Part shown: piece by piece, positions 1 through 10,793 of the stretch
How the letters are laid out: every line of letters begins with the position of its first letter
Position numbering within the stretch: the stretch's first letter is position 1
Assembly: GCF_000523275.1 (NCBI RefSeq)
Contig: NZ_ATHQ01000001.1
Coordinates: 443,001 to 507,000, forward strand
Reading direction: 5' to 3'
Origin: Lebetimonas sp. JH292
GTDB taxonomy: Bacteria > Campylobacterota > Campylobacteria > Campylobacterales > Nautiliaceae
DNA: 64,000 nucleotides
Translations under genes and position numbers: made by a program
The notes under the pieces: generated by a model
The model's input: the letters and a program-made list of their open reading frames with translations, nothing else
What the model was told of the DNA's origin: nothing
The model's database searches: none

Positions 1-965
<965 letters not shown>

Positions 966-1841
966 TTATTTTTTCATTGCTTCAATAGCAGTTACTATTT
1001 CAATCAATTCTCTTGTAACATTTTCCTGTCTGACTTTATTAAACTGAAGTGTTAATTGATGAACCATATCTTTTGCATTGTTTGTTGCCGCATCCATTGC
1101 CTGCATTCTGGCACTGTGTTCCGCAGCAAGAGAATCAAGCAAAGCAAAATAAAGTGAATATTCCAAATACTGTTTGACTAATGTCTCTAAAATAATTTCA
1201 TAATCCTGATCTGGTTCAACCTCAAGATAAACATTGCTTTCTTCTTCTTCCACTTCAATTGGTAAAAGCTCTTTTACTTCTACTTTTTGAGTCAATTTAT
1301 TCACATATCCGTTATGAACAAGTATAATGTTATCTATATTGTTTTGAATAAAGTCATTATAACTCGTTTCTATAATTTCTTTAGCCTTTTCGTAATCAGG
1401 GGCGGAACTGAGGCCTATAATTTCCTCACTCATTTCTATTCCCATAAATTTAAAATATTCAATTGCTTTTTTCCCTATTACTTTTAGTCTGATTTTAGCT
1501 TTTTTGTCTTTTAATTCTTTTATAAGATTTAAGGTCTCCTTGATTGTATGGATATTAAATCCTCCACAAAGACCTTTGTCGGCGGTAATGACAATTAAAT
1601 CGATTTTTTGAGTGTTTACTTTTGCAAACGCCCTTAAATCGATAACATCCTTAACTGCGCTGAGTTTAGATGATATTTCATGCATTACTTCATCTATCTT
1701 TTTGGCATATTCCCTTGAGCGAATCAAAGCTTCTTCCGCTCTTTTTAATTTAGCGGTAGAAACCAGCTTCATCGCCCTGGTTGTTTTTTGAGTGTTTTTA
1801 ACACTGCTTATTTTTTGTTTTAATTCTTTTAAGGTTGCCAT
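966..1841 (-). CDS. atpG: ATP synthase F1 subunit gamma
   Basis: Central rotor shaft of F1 (291 aa, normal length). The N-terminal helix MATLKELKQKISSVKNTQK and the C-terminal RARMQAMDAATNNA-type helix (here SARMQAMDAATNNAKDM) are the family hallmarks that form the coiled coil inside the alpha3beta3 ring. The middle holds the Rossmann-like DKGLCGGFN motif. It lies 3 bases behind atpA and 9 bases ahead of atpD in one co-directional operon. Nothing unusual is seen. Confidence 0.97.
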   Translation of the reverse strand: MATLKELKQKISSVKNTQKTTRAMKLVSTAKLKRAEEALIRSREYAKKIDEVMHEISSKLSAVKDVIDLRAFAKVNTQKIDLIVITADKGLCGGFNIHTIKETLNLIKELKDKKAKIRLKVIGKKAIEYFKFMGIEMSEEIIGLSSAPDYEKAKEIIETSYNDFIQNNIDNIILVHNGYVNKLTQKVEVKELLPIEVEEEESNVYLEVEPDQDYEIILETLVKQYLEYSLYFALLDSLAAEHSARMQAMDAATNNAKDMVHQLTLQFNKVRQENVTRELIEIVTAIEAMKK

Positions 1842-1844
1842 TTA

Positions 1845-3344
1845 TTATCCCTCAAACTGAGTTTTAAATTCTTCTAAAGCTTTTTTCAATATCTCTTCTG
1901 TTTCGGCATCTATTTGTTTTTTACTTCTGATATTTTCAAAAATCTGAGGATATTTTGCTTCTACAAACGGATAAAGCTCATCTTCAAATTTTCTTATACT
2001 TCTTACAGAAATATCATCAAGATACCCTTTTGTCCCGGCATAAATAATTACAACCTGTTTTTCTACCGGTAAAGGCTGGTTGGCAGGCTGTTTTAGAATT
2101 TCAACCAATCTTTGTCCACGCTCTAACTGTTTTCTGCTCGCTTCATCCAAATCACTTGCGAATTGTGCAAATGCCTCAAGTTCTCTGTATTGAGCCAAAT
2201 CCAGTCTTAGAGTACCGGCAACCTGTTTCATCGCCTTAATCTGAGCGGCTCCTCCAACCCTTGAGACTGATAAACCGACATTAATTGCAGGTCTTATACC
2301 TTTATTGAATAAATCTGTTTCAAGGAAAATTTGTCCGTCTGTAATTGAAATTACATTTGTCGGAATGTATGCCGCAACATCCCCGCCTTTTGTTTCAATA
2401 ATAGGCAAAGCTGTTAAACTTCCCGCTCCTAATTTATCGCTTAATTTCGCAGCTCTTTCAAGAAGTCTTGAATGCAAATAAAATACATCCCCTGGATATG
2501 CTTCCCTTCCCGGTGGTCTTCTAAGTAAAAGTGACATTTCTCTGTATGCATCCGCATGTTTGCTTAAATCGTCATATACAATCAATCCGTGTTTTCCGTT
2601 GTCTCTGAAATATTCTCCCATTGTAACACCTGCATAAGGTGCTAAGAATTTAAGAGACGCCGCTTCACTTGCACTTGCGTTTACAACAATTGTATATTCC
2701 ATTGCACCGTGTTCTTCAAGTGTTCTTACTATGTTTGCAACAGTTGACTGTTTCTGACCTACCGCAACATAAATACAAATAACATCCTGACCTTTTTGGT
2801 TGATTATAGTATCAATTGCAACAGTGGTTTTACCCGTTTGTCTGTCCCCGATTATAAGCTCTCTTTGTCCTCTTCCAATCGGTACAAGCGCATCGATTGC
2901 TTTTAAACCTGTTTGAAGCGGTTCGTGAACAGATTTTCTTGCCATAATTCCAGGCGCTTTTTCTTCCACATATCTGTATTCGGCAGCTTCGACAGGCCCT
3001 TTTCCGTCAATCGGCTCACCCAAAGCGTTCACAACTCTGCCGATAAGTGCATCGCCAACCGGCACGGAAATTAATCTTCCAAGTCTTTTTACAGAGCTTC
3101 CTTCGGTAATATCTGTTCCGCTTCCCAGAACAACAACACCGACATTGTCTGCTTCAAGGTTAAAAACCATACCTTTTTCACCGGTTTCAAATTCAACCAT
3201 TTCACCGGCCATAACATTTGTAAGACCGTAAACTTTAGCAATACCGTCAGCTGAATAAATAACTTTACCTACTTCTTCAACATCTACTTTCAAATCGAAA
3301 TTTTCGATTCTCTCTTTTATTATTGAAGTGATTTCTTGTACCAC
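1845..3344 (-). CDS. atpA: ATP synthase F1 subunit alpha
   Basis: Non-catalytic nucleotide-binding subunit of F1 (499 aa, usual about 500-505). Walker A GDRQTGKT near residue 170 and the alpha signature [14 protein letters not shown] are both visible. The N-terminus begins [15 protein letters not shown], which fits the segment contacting the delta stator subunit. It stands 15 bases downstream of atpH and 3 bases ahead of atpG. Length, motifs and order are all ordinary. Confidence 0.97.
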   Translation of the reverse strand: MVQEITSIIKERIENFDLKVDVEEVGKVIYSADGIAKVYGLTNVMAGEMVEFETGEKGMVFNLEADNVGVVVLGSGTDITEGSSVKRLGRLISVPVGDALIGRVVNALGEPIDGKGPVEAAEYRYVEEKAPGIMARKSVHEPLQTGLKAIDALVPIGRGQRELIIGDRQTGKTTVAIDTIINQKGQDVICIYVAVGQKQSTVANIVRTLEEHGAMEYTIVVNASASEAASLKFLAPYAGVTMGEYFRDNGKHGLIVYDDLSKHADAYREMSLLLRRPPGREAYPGDVFYLHSRLLERAAKLSDKLGAGSLTALPIIETKGGDVAAYIPTNVISITDGQIFLETDLFNKGIRPAINVGLSVSRVGGAAQIKAMKQVAGTLRLDLAQYRELEAFAQFASDLDEASRKQLERGQRLVEILKQPANQPLPVEKQVVIIYAGTKGYLDDISVRSIRKFEDELYPFVEAKYPQIFENIRSKKQIDAETEEILKKALEEFKTQFEG

Positions 3345-3359
3345 ATATACTCCTTTCTT

Positions 3360-3875
3360 TTAGATTGCTTTTAATATATCTGTAATTATATCTTGTTTAA
3401 TTCTGTTTTCGTCTATAGAAACTTCAACATTCAACACATCAACAAAAACTTTAATTCCGTTAATATCTTTTTCCTTTAAACTAAGTTTTATCGCAGCATT
3501 AAATTTTGAAGCAAGTTTATCTTCAAGCGCTTTTAGAGTTTCCCCGCTTATATGACCTTCCGCGGTTCCGTCAAAAGTATTATTTGAAATTGAAAGCTTG
3601 GCATGGTAATTTTTAAAAATATCTTTAATCAAATCAATTCTTTTATTTTCATTCAAAATTTTAACAAAATTAATAAATTTTTTATTTTCACATTCTGTAA
3701 CAGTTTGTATAAATTTCAATTTTTCTTCTGTGCTTAAAAGGGGAGATTTTAATATAAGCATAAATTTTGAATTTTTGCTTAAAAAAGCCAGTTTTTTTAA
3801 AGCTTCAAATATTTCTTTTTGTTCTTCTTTATTTAAAGAAGCCATAAGAGCTTTTGTATATTTTTCAACTATCAT
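3360..3875 (-). CDS. atpH: ATP synthase F1 subunit delta (OSCP)
   Basis: Stator subunit linking the top of F1 to the b stalk (171 aa, usual about 175). The sequence shows the helical N-terminal domain (IVEKYTKALMASL) and a C-terminal sheet domain ending VSIDENRIKQDIITDI, like other AtpH proteins. Its start codon overlaps the atpF stop by one base, so coupling to atpF is likely. Delta is a fast-evolving family; identity rests on length, pattern and position between atpF and atpA. Confidence 0.93.
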   Translation of the reverse strand: MIVEKYTKALMASLNKEEQKEIFEALKKLAFLSKNSKFMLILKSPLLSTEEKLKFIQTVTECENKKFINFVKILNENKRIDLIKDIFKNYHAKLSISNNTFDGTAEGHISGETLKALEDKLASKFNAAIKLSLKEKDINGIKVFVDVLNVEVSIDENRIKQDIITDILKAI

Positions 3876-4378
3876 TATGCAGCCTTTAAAATAAGTTTTG
3901 CAGCATCTTCACCGCTTATATGTATATCTTTAAAGATTTCATTCATAAATAATTTAACAACATCTTTTTTGGCTTTTCTGAGTTCACCCTCTTTATAAAC
4001 TTCAAACAGTTTATCCATTGCCACAAGTTCACCTTTTGTATCTTCCATAATTTTATTGGAGATAACAACAGCTTCGTTTTTGGAATTTTCAATTATCTCT
4101 TTAGCTGTTATTTTAGCTTCTTCAAGTTTTGCTTCTAATTCTTCTTTTTTAACTTTAGCTTCTCTTAATTTATTTTCAACTTCCTGAAATCTTGAAGCAA
4201 TATTTTCTTTTCTTTTTTTAAAAAAATCAACAGCCCTATTTCCAACCAAATACCATAAAATTGCAACAAAAATTAAAAAGTTAATCGTCCTTGGGATAAA
4301 ATCGGTTGAGCTTATCCCACCTTCCGCTGCAAATGAAAACACACTTAAAATCAATGTTAAAAAGGATATTTTTTTCAT
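3875..4378 (-). CDS. atpF: ATP synthase Fo subunit b
   Basis: Peripheral-stalk subunit b (167 aa). An N-terminal stretch that looks like a cleavable or first membrane segment (KKISFLTLILSVFSFAA) precedes a second helix (TINFLIFVAILWYLVG). A long Lys/Glu-rich coiled coil of about 110 residues reaches up to delta. It overlaps the preceding b' gene by 4 bases (ATGA) and atpH by 1. The signal-like start is common in Campylobacterota b subunits, as far as I recall. No defect is seen. Confidence 0.93.
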   Translation of the reverse strand: MKKISFLTLILSVFSFAAEGGISSTDFIPRTINFLIFVAILWYLVGNRAVDFFKKRKENIASRFQEVENKLREAKVKKEELEAKLEEAKITAKEIIENSKNEAVVISNKIMEDTKGELVAMDKLFEVYKEGELRKAKKDVVKLFMNEIFKDIHISGEDAAKLILKAA

Positions 4379-4800
4379 GCCACATTCCTTATTTTATTTT
4401 CAAGTATTGTTTTAATTTCATCTTTTCCTTTTAAGAGTTCATTCAAAATTTTCTCTTTTTCAATTTCAATTTCTTCAGCAAGTTTTGCTTTTGCTTCTTC
4501 TATTTGAGCCTGTTTTTGAGCTTTTTGCTCTTCTGAGAGAGCTAAAGCTTTTGCTCTTGCCTCTTCTCTTATTTTGCCGGCCTCAGTTTTTGCTTTCTTT
4601 AAAATTTCTTTAATCTCGTTTTCCAGTTTTATGGTTTCTTCGGAATTGACATTAATCATTTTCATCTGTTCAGCAAGTTTAATTTCTCTTTCTTCCATAA
4701 AATTAATCAACGGTTTAAAAAGCCATTCATTTAACAAATAAAGCGTAATCAAAAAAATTACAGCTACACCGACCATCAACCAGATATTCAGTTCAAGCAT
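4375..4800 (-). CDS. atpF': ATP synthase Fo subunit b' (second b-type stalk)
   Basis: Second, shorter b-type stalk subunit (141 aa). It has one N-terminal membrane helix (IWLMVGVAVIFLITLYLL) followed by FKPLINFMEEREIKLAEQ and a continuous charged coiled coil. Two different b subunits forming a heterodimeric stalk are known in cyanobacteria, chloroplasts and Campylobacterota. The gene heads the atp cluster: its ATG is 32 bases after parB, with AAGGAG upstream. It overlaps atpF by 4 bases. Confidence 0.92.
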   Translation of the reverse strand: MLELNIWLMVGVAVIFLITLYLLNEWLFKPLINFMEEREIKLAEQMKMINVNSEETIKLENEIKEILKKAKTEAGKIREEARAKALALSEEQKAQKQAQIEEAKAKLAEEIEIEKEKILNELLKGKDEIKTILENKIRNVA

Positions 4801-4832
4801 TAATTCTCCTTTTTTGAAATTTTAACATAATT

Positions 4833-5648
4833 TTAACTTATTATTTCAATTAATTTTTTTAATTTTTCAATATCTTTTTCATTTTTCCACATAATTTTAA
4901 TATATTTATTCCCTATTTCTACTTTTATGCCCAATTTTTTTAAATTGTCGGCCAACTTTGTAACTTCTGGTAGTATTGTTTCTTTGTTTTTTATTTTATT
5001 AACGAGTTTTTCTGTTTCTCTTACATTTAATTTTTTATTATTAATTTCATTTATGACCTCTTCCAATTCTTCTTTATTTAAATTAGACATAATTTTTGCA
5101 TGTCCGACACTGATTTCATTATTTTTTATTTTTTCCTGAACAAATTCGGGTAAGCTCAAAAGTCTTAGTAAATTTGTCACATAGCTTCTGCTTTTTGAAA
5201 CAATTTTTGCAAGTTCTTCATGGGTGTAACCGTGTTCGCTCATTAAATTTTGCAATGATTTGGCTATTTCAACAGGATTTAAATCTTCTCTTTGTATATT
5301 TTCAATTAAAGCATATTCTCTCAGTTCATTAATGTCCAAATCCAATATCAAAGCTTTTATTTCTGTTTTGCCAAGTTTTTTAAAAGCCCTCAGTCTCCTC
5401 TCTCCAGCTATTAAAATGTAATTATCTTTGTTTTTTATAACTACTATAGGCTGTAAAAGTCCGTATCTGTCAATAGAAAGTGCAAGTTCTTCAATAGATT
5501 TTTCATCAAATTCTTTTCTTGGCTGAAATGGATTGGGTTTTATTTTTTCTACTTTAATTTCTTTTAAACCCTCATCCGGCAAATCTTTTAAATACCCCGC
5601 CTCCACATCTTCTAAGATAGCTCCAAGCCCTTTACCCAGTCTTTTCAT
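4833..5648 (-). CDS. parB: Chromosome partitioning protein ParB
   Basis: CTP-dependent clamp that loads at parS sites and spreads to organise the origin region (271 aa). Seen in order: a basic start MKRLGKGLGAIL, the NPFQPRKEF motif, GERRLRA (CTP-binding box II), ENIQREDLNPVE (box III), a helix-turn-helix around YTHEELAKIVSKSRSYV and a C-terminal dimerisation tail. Its start overlaps the parA stop by 4 bases. No canonical parS site (TGTTTCACGTGAAACA-like) was noticed in the window. Confidence 0.95.
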   Translation of the reverse strand: MKRLGKGLGAILEDVEAGYLKDLPDEGLKEIKVEKIKPNPFQPRKEFDEKSIEELALSIDRYGLLQPIVVIKNKDNYILIAGERRLRAFKKLGKTEIKALILDLDINELREYALIENIQREDLNPVEIAKSLQNLMSEHGYTHEELAKIVSKSRSYVTNLLRLLSLPEFVQEKIKNNEISVGHAKIMSNLNKEELEEVINEINNKKLNVRETEKLVNKIKNKETILPEVTKLADNLKKLGIKVEIGNKYIKIMWKNEKDIEKLKKLIEIIS

Positions 5649-6424
5649 CTGTTTTTCTCCAGGATAGATTTTGCCAACAGTTCATAAGCAAGAGCGCCTG
5701 AGCTTTTAATATCATATGTAATTACAGGCATACCAAAGCTCGGAGCTTCTGCAAGACGGACATTTCTCGGTATTACTATAAATTTATTATCACTTTTAAA
5801 CATATTATCTCTGAAATGTTTTATTATATCATGCAAAACTTGTTTTGAAAGATTATTGGATTTTGTGTACATGGTAGGAAGAATTCCTTTAATTTCCAGT
5901 TTCGGATTTTTAGTTCTTCTTAAAAGTTTTATGGTTTGTAAAAGCTGCCCCAGTCCTTCAAGGGCAAAATATTCCGTCTGAACAGGAATAATCACACTGT
6001 CGCTGGCGGAAAGCGCGTTTATTGTAATAATTCCGAGTGTGGGAGGTGTATCTATAATTATATAATCGTAATTATTTTTAATTTCTTTTAATTTTTTCTT
6101 TAAAACCAGTTCTTTATCTTCCAAATCGTCAAATTCTCTTTCAATCCCTACAAGTCCTATGTTGGAAGGAATTAAATCAAGGGTTGAAATTTTGGTATTT
6201 AATATTACTTCATTTATAGATTTGGAGCCTATTAACACATGATAAAGATTAAATTCATAATCGCTTTTATAAAAACCGAGAGATGATGTTGTATTTGCCT
6301 GAGGATCAGCATCTATCAAAAGAACTTTTTTTTCGTTTATTGCAATTGATGCCGCCAAATTTACAGCGGTGGTGGTTTTACCAACGCCCCCTTTTTGATT
6401 CGCTACAGAAATTATTTCTATCAT
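5645..6424 (-). CDS. parA: Chromosome partitioning ATPase ParA (Soj)
   Basis: MinD/ParA-type ATPase acting with ParB in origin segregation (259 aa). The deviant Walker A box KGGVGKTTTAVNLAA lies at residues 11-25, Walker A' is LLIDADPQANTTSS and Walker B is YIIIDTPPTLG. The start overlaps the birA stop by 4 bases and the end overlaps parB by 4 bases, so birA-parA-parB are probably translated as a coupled set. Ordinary chromosomal ParA. Confidence 0.96.
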   Translation of the reverse strand: MIEIISVANQKGGVGKTTTAVNLAASIAINEKKVLLIDADPQANTTSSLGFYKSDYEFNLYHVLIGSKSINEVILNTKISTLDLIPSNIGLVGIEREFDDLEDKELVLKKKLKEIKNNYDYIIIDTPPTLGIITINALSASDSVIIPVQTEYFALEGLGQLLQTIKLLRRTKNPKLEIKGILPTMYTKSNNLSKQVLHDIIKHFRDNMFKSDNKFIVIPRNVRLAEAPSFGMPVITYDIKSSGALAYELLAKSILEKNR

Positions 6425-7092
6425 CTTCTTGAATAAACCCTTTTATTTTTTATTTTCAAACTTCCATCATCTTCTAAGATTCCATCTATATCAAATAAAT
6501 TTTTTGTTTTTTCAAATTCTTTTTGATACTCGTTAATAATTTCTTCCCAGCTGTAATTATATATGTTTTTCAAAAAGCCTTTTAGTATTTTATCATTTTT
6601 TATTTTCAAATACAAACCGGCAAAATTATTTGAGGGTGATTTTTTTGTATTAACTCCTATACCTACTGTTAAAATATCATTTTTAACATGGCTTAAAACC
6701 CCGCAGACTTTTTTTAAATCTTTTGTATATAAATCATTTGGCCACTTCATAAACAAATTTAAACCAAAATGTTCCAATGTTTTTTTCATTACAAAAGCAA
6801 AAAAAATCGAAAGACTTTGAATTGGAACGTCAAAACTATTGTTAAGTGCAAATGAAAAAAACAGATTTCCCCTCTCTCCAAGCCATCTGTTTCCCCTGCT
6901 TCCAATCCCATCTGTCTGATATTCGCTCCAAATACAAACAGGAAGATTGTATTTATCTATATTTTCAATCAAATATTTTTGGGTTGAATCAATCTCATCA
7001 AAATAAATAATTTCCCATACAACATTTACAATTCTCCATTTTTCGCATTGCTCATTTTCGCCCATTTTCATTTTACACTTTTCACTTTCCAC
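6421..7092 (-). CDS. birA: Biotin-protein ligase (BirA, catalytic domain only)
   Basis: Ligates biotin to carboxylase carrier proteins. The FDEIDSTQKYL start of the catalytic fold, GSRGNRWLG (biotinyl-AMP site), KWPNDLY and CGVLSH are visible; there is no N-terminal repressor domain, as usual for short BirA. The start is uncertain. The longest frame opens with GTG at 7092, and its first 20-odd residues are encoded by the degenerate 7-bp repeat described at 7077-7178. Inside it, ATG codons at residues 8 and 10 are alternatives. The conserved fold begins only near residue 26. Confidence 0.88.
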   Translation of the reverse strand: MESEKCKMKMGENEQCEKWRIVNVVWEIIYFDEIDSTQKYLIENIDKYNLPVCIWSEYQTDGIGSRGNRWLGERGNLFFSFALNNSFDVPIQSLSIFFAFVMKKTLEHFGLNLFMKWPNDLYTKDLKKVCGVLSHVKNDILTVGIGVNTKKSPSNNFAGLYLKIKNDKILKGFLKNIYNYSWEEIINEYQKEFEKTKNLFDIDGILEDDGSLKIKNKRVYSRR

Positions 7093-7178
7093 TTCTCTCT
7101 TGGTTTCTTGGCAACTTGTTTACTCACCACCCCGCCGCTTTACAAGCGGCCGGGCAAGCTCACAACTCACAACTCACC
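7077..7178 (-). repeat. Degenerate heptamer repeat tract with GC hairpin (locus 1)
   Basis: Read on the minus strand it consists of 7-bp units such as GTGAGTT GTGAGTT, then a GC-rich palindrome (GCCGCTT-TAC-AAGCGGC at 7134-7150). A CCAAG-rich stretch and GTGGAAA GTGAAAA GTGTAAA units follow. It begins inside the fmt stop codon and runs into the birA reading frame. The same palindrome, with one loop base changed and the same flanks, recurs at 18885-18901. Confidence 0.75.
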
Positions 7179-8061
7179 TTAATATATTATCTCCAACTTT
7201 AAGTCTTTTCCCATTGATATAATCAACCGCTTTTACTTCTTTTTTACCAGAAACCTGGATTTTAAAGAGTTTTATTTCCCCCCTTTCACAACCGACAACG
7301 ATACCTTCATTATCAATCTTAATTATTTTACCTTTTTCATTTTCTGAATTAATATCAATAAGTTTCATTTCATTTATTTTAAACTTTTCACAAAATATTC
7401 CGGGCCAAGGCTGATAAGCTCTATATTTTCTGTCTATAATTAATGCAGATGAAAAATCCACAAACCCGTCCTCTTTTTTTATTTTAGGGGAATATGAGCT
7501 AAGCGCATCTATCTGAGGCAGTGGTTTTATATTATTAAAATTTTTAACAGTGTAAATAATTTGATTTGCTGCAATATCCGCCAGTTCATCAAACAAATCT
7601 ATACTTGATTTATTTTTAACTTCTGTATAATCCCATGCCAGTATATTGCCGGTGTCAAGACCTTTATCCATAAGCATTGAAGTAACACCCGTATACTTGT
7701 CGCCGTTTAATACAGCACTTTGAATAGGACTCGCACCCCTGTATTTTGGTAAAAGTGAAGCATGAAGATTTATACAGGGGGCAATTTCCAAAACATCTTT
7801 TTTTAATATTATCCCATATGCTGCAACAACAATAAAATCAGGCTTAAAAATTTTTAAATCATGAGCATTAAGTTTTGTTGGTGTAAAAACCGGTATATTA
7901 CGTTTTAGGGCATATTTTTTAACAGGCGTCGGAGTTAATATTTTTTTTCTGCCGACAGGTTTGTCAGGCTGGGTATAAACCGCCAAGACATCAAAATGTT
8001 TATTTAAATTATCAAGTATTTTTACCGCATAATCGGGACTTCCCATAAAAACAACATTCAT
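7174..8061 (-). CDS. fmt: Methionyl-tRNA formyltransferase
   Basis: Formylates initiator Met-tRNA (295 aa, usual 305-315). The catalytic region CINLHASLLPKYRGASPIQ is intact, with the AAYGIIL strand before it and the DTGNI loop after; the smaller C-terminal OB-type domain follows. The stop TGA lies within AAGGTGAGTTGTGAG, so the heptamer tract supplies it and the last residues may differ from the ancestral end. Upstream lies a 51-base gap to pstB. Confidence 0.95.
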   Translation of the reverse strand: MNVVFMGSPDYAVKILDNLNKHFDVLAVYTQPDKPVGRKKILTPTPVKKYALKRNIPVFTPTKLNAHDLKIFKPDFIVVAAYGIILKKDVLEIAPCINLHASLLPKYRGASPIQSAVLNGDKYTGVTSMLMDKGLDTGNILAWDYTEVKNKSSIDLFDELADIAANQIIYTVKNFNNIKPLPQIDALSSYSPKIKKEDGFVDFSSALIIDRKYRAYQPWPGIFCEKFKINEMKLIDINSENEKGKIIKIDNEGIVVGCERGEIKLFKIQVSGKKEVKAVDYINGKRLKVGDNILR

Positions 8062-8112
8062 TTAAAACCTTTTTTAACATTATACTAATTATTGCCGGTT
8101 AATCTATAAATC

Positions 8113-8892
8113 TTATCCGAATTTTCCTGCAATGTAATCTGCTGTATGTTTTTGTTTAGGGGAAAGGAATATCTGCTCGGTAGTTCCAAATTCAATAAGT
8201 TCGCCCAAATACATATAAGCGGTATAATCACTGACCCTGCTTGCCTGCTGCATATTATGAGTCACTATTACAATAGTTACAGTGTCTTTAAGTTTTGTTA
8301 CAAGTTCTTCAATTGCTACAGTAGAAATCGGATCAAGCGCACTGGTAGGCTCATCCATTAAAAGCACTTCCGGTTCAACTGCAATTGCCCTTGCAATGCA
8401 GAGTCTTTGCTGCTGACCTCCGCTTAAGCCCCTTGCATCATCTTTTAGTCTGTCTTTTACCTCATCCCATAAGGCGGCACCTTTTAAGGCCTCTTCCACT
8501 TTTTCGTCAAGGTTTTGTTTTTTACCCATAAGTTTAAGACCGTAAGCAATATTATCATAAACACTCATCGGAAAAGGAGTGGGTTTTTGAAAAATCATAC
8601 CGACTCTTTGACGAAGAGCTATAAGTTCATTTTCTTTTTTAAATTCTAAAATATTTTCCATTTTATCAGTTTCTTTATTTTTAAGTAAAATTTCACCTTC
8701 ATATTTATTACCCGGATATAAATCGTGGATTCTGTTAAAACTTCTTAAAAGGGTGGATTTTCCGCATCCGCTAGGCCCAATCATAGCTGTTATTTTTTTT
8801 TCATAAATAGGCATATTTATATTTTTAAGAGTCGGTTTTTCCGCCCCGGCGTAAGTAAAATAAAAATTTTTGACATCCATTACTTTTATCAT
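8113..8892 (-). CDS. pstB: Phosphate ABC transporter ATP-binding protein
   Basis: ATPase of the high-affinity phosphate importer (259 aa). Walker [11 protein letters not shown]-loop [16 protein letters not shown] (PstB-specific), signature LSGGQQQRL, Walker [13 protein letters not shown] and the switch histidine in VTHNM are all present. The start overlaps the pstA stop by one base. It is the last gene of pstS-pstC-pstA-pstB. Confidence 0.97.
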   Translation of the reverse strand: MIKVMDVKNFYFTYAGAEKPTLKNINMPIYEKKITAMIGPSGCGKSTLLRSFNRIHDLYPGNKYEGEILLKNKETDKMENILEFKKENELIALRQRVGMIFQKPTPFPMSVYDNIAYGLKLMGKKQNLDEKVEEALKGAALWDEVKDRLKDDARGLSGGQQQRLCIARAIAVEPEVLLMDEPTSALDPISTVAIEELVTKLKDTVTIVIVTHNMQQASRVSDYTAYMYLGELIEFGTTEQIFLSPKQKHTADYIAGKFG

Positions 8893-9701
8893 TATTTTTT
8901 CCTTTCTCTAATAACATATCTTCCAAGCAGATTTACAATTAATACAAAAATAGTAAGCAAAAAAGCGCCCGCCCAAGCAATATTCACCAAATGTTTATCC
9001 GGCATTGTTGCAAGATTGTAAATTGCAACAGTCAGACTTGGAAACTCCTCATTCAAATTAAGTGTAAAATAAGCGCTGTTTCCGCTTGTAAAAAGTAGCG
9101 GCGCCGTTTCCCCGGCAATCCTTGCAAAGGCAAGTAAAAGTCCTGTCATAATTCCAGTTTTAGCCGCTTTTATTACTATATCAAAAATTACCTTATATTT
9201 TGGTGCACCTATTGCCACTCCGGCTTCCCTTAGCTCTTTTGGAACAAGCCCCAGCATATCATCGGTTGTTCTTACAACAATAGGAAGCATCATAATAGCA
9301 AGGGCTATGCTACCTGCCCATCCATTCATATGACCCACGGGATTTACAACGATTGCATAAACAAATACGCCTATAACAATGGAAGGCGCACTCATCATAA
9401 CATCACTTAAATTTCTTATAAACTGGGCATATTTATTCCCGAAAGAATACTCCTGCAGATAAATTCCAGCTAACATTCCGATAGGAACTCCGATTATTAC
9501 AGCAATAAAAGCTAAAATAAACTGCCCGATAAAGAGATTTCTAAGACCGTTATCCACCAAATCGTGTGTAAAAATATATAAATCAAGGGATTTAAGACCC
9601 TTAATTGTTAACGTAATTAAAATCCAAAACAGAAAAAGAAGCCCTAAAATTGCAGCAAGTGTTGAAAGGAATAGAATAACTTTATTGATTATAAGTCTCA
9701 T
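8892..9701 (-). CDS. pstA: Phosphate ABC transporter permease PstA
   Basis: One of two membrane permeases of the Pst importer (269 aa). About six membrane segments are visible. The EAA-loop-like stretch [23 protein letters not shown] near residue 157 contacts PstB. The gene overlaps pstC by 4 bases and pstB by 1, so the three are tightly coupled. Length and motifs are normal. Confidence 0.95.
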   Translation of the reverse strand: MRLIINKVILFLSTLAAILGLLFLFWILITLTIKGLKSLDLYIFTHDLVDNGLRNLFIGQFILAFIAVIIGVPIGMLAGIYLQEYSFGNKYAQFIRNLSDVMMSAPSIVIGVFVYAIVVNPVGHMNGWAGSIALAIMMLPIVVRTTDDMLGLVPKELREAGVAIGAPKYKVIFDIVIKAAKTGIMTGLLLAFARIAGETAPLLFTSGNSAYFTLNLNEEFPSLTVAIYNLATMPDKHLVNIAWAGAFLLTIFVLIVNLLGRYVIRERKK

Positions 9702-10732
9702 TTATTGTTCCTTAAAAAATAAAATTTTGCGGTTACTATCACTATAAAAGATACAACAAATAAAACAAGTGATAAATAAAAAAGAGCCGCCAGACTCATA
9801 CCGCTGCTTTCAGCAAAAGAGTTTGCCAAAACCACAGGGATGGAAACCGTCGGGTCGGTAAGTTTTTTAGGATAATTAAATACTCCCCCTATTACAAACG
9901 CAACAGCCATTGTCTCACCAAGAGCCCTTCCGAGGGCTAAAATAATACTTCCTATTATTCCGCTTTTTGCATAAGGAAAAATCACATCTTTAATTACTTC
10001 AAATTTTGTAGCCCCAAGAGCATAAGCGGATTCTTTCAATACATCGGGAGTTGTATTCATACTGTCACGCGTTAAAGAAGCCATAAATGGAATTATCATA
10101 ACGCCAAGCACCAGTCCGGCCACCAGTAAATTGACACTGGGCCCTCCGAAAATATGTGAAATAAAAGGACCAAAATAAAAAAGACCCCACATACCGTAAA
10201 TAATACTCGGTATTGCAGCAAGAAGTTCTATTGCTATTCCAACCGGTTTGGCAAGCATCGGCATAGCAATCTCGCTTAAAAATATAGCAATACCCATTGC
10301 AATAGGAACCGCAAAAAGCATAGCTATAATGGTTGATAGAATAGTTCCTACAATAGGTATCAATCCGCCGTAAATTTCTTTTGTTTTATAATTTTGGCTA
10401 TTTTCTCCTCCGCCTGATATTGCACTGTCAACATCATCCCCGCCAAGACCGAGTGCTGCGTCCACATTATCTGAATCGGACATATTATCTGAATCATCTT
10501 CATTATTTCCCACAGACGCAGAAGCATTGGAATTAGTATTGTTTTGAACAGTTGCGCTGTTTTTTACAGGTATTTGAATAGTTACCCCCCATCTCGGGTC
10601 AACCAGAAAATGCAATCCGTATTCTTTAATAGCAGGTTTTGCATAAAAAAACAAAACAATAAAAATAGCTGAAAGGATTAATAAAATAACAGTGGCGCTT
10701 ATTGAAGTTAATTTTCTGAAAAGAAATTCCAT
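9698..10732 (-). CDS. pstC: Phosphate ABC transporter permease PstC with unusual acidic insertion
   Basis: Second permease of the Pst importer (344 aa). The core permease fold is clear (GTILSTIIAMLFAVPIAMG, then KESAYALGATKFEVIKDVI as the PstB-contact loop). Between the first membrane helix and the core, about residues 55-110, there is an Asn/Ser-rich then Asp/Gly-rich low-complexity stretch (NNTNSNASASVGNNEDD, then GLGGDDVDSAISGGG). By topology it should lie in the periplasm. Most PstC proteins I know are shorter here. Overlaps pstA by 4 bases. Confidence 0.94.
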   Translation of the reverse strand: MEFLFRKLTSISATVILLILSAIFIVLFFYAKPAIKEYGLHFLVDPRWGVTIQIPVKNSATVQNNTNSNASASVGNNEDDSDNMSDSDNVDAALGLGGDDVDSAISGGGENSQNYKTKEIYGGLIPIVGTILSTIIAMLFAVPIAMGIAIFLSEIAMPMLAKPVGIAIELLAAIPSIIYGMWGLFYFGPFISHIFGGPSVNLLVAGLVLGVMIIPFMASLTRDSMNTTPDVLKESAYALGATKFEVIKDVIFPYAKSGIIGSIILALGRALGETMAVAFVIGGVFNYPKKLTDPTVSIPVVLANSFAESSGMSLAALFYLSLVLFVVSFIVIVTAKFYFLRNNK

Positions 10733-10765
10733 ATATGGCCTTTTTAACTAAAATTATAGAAAAAA

Positions 10766-10793
10766 ATAAAAAGGATTTAAAGTCCTTTTTTTA
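10766..10793 (-). terminator. Hairpin between pstS and pstC
   Basis: An inverted repeat AAAAAGGA / TCCTTTTT with a 7-base loop, followed on the minus strand by a T-rich stretch, starts at the pstS stop codon. It fits a partial terminator or an RNA-end-stabilising hairpin. That would let the binding protein PstS be made in excess over the membrane genes behind it, a common arrangement in ABC importer operons. Confidence 0.65.

Noticed and set aside
4833-7092. parS site near parAB
   Set aside because: No TGTTTCACGTGAAACA-like palindrome was seen in or around the genes; it probably lies outside the window.
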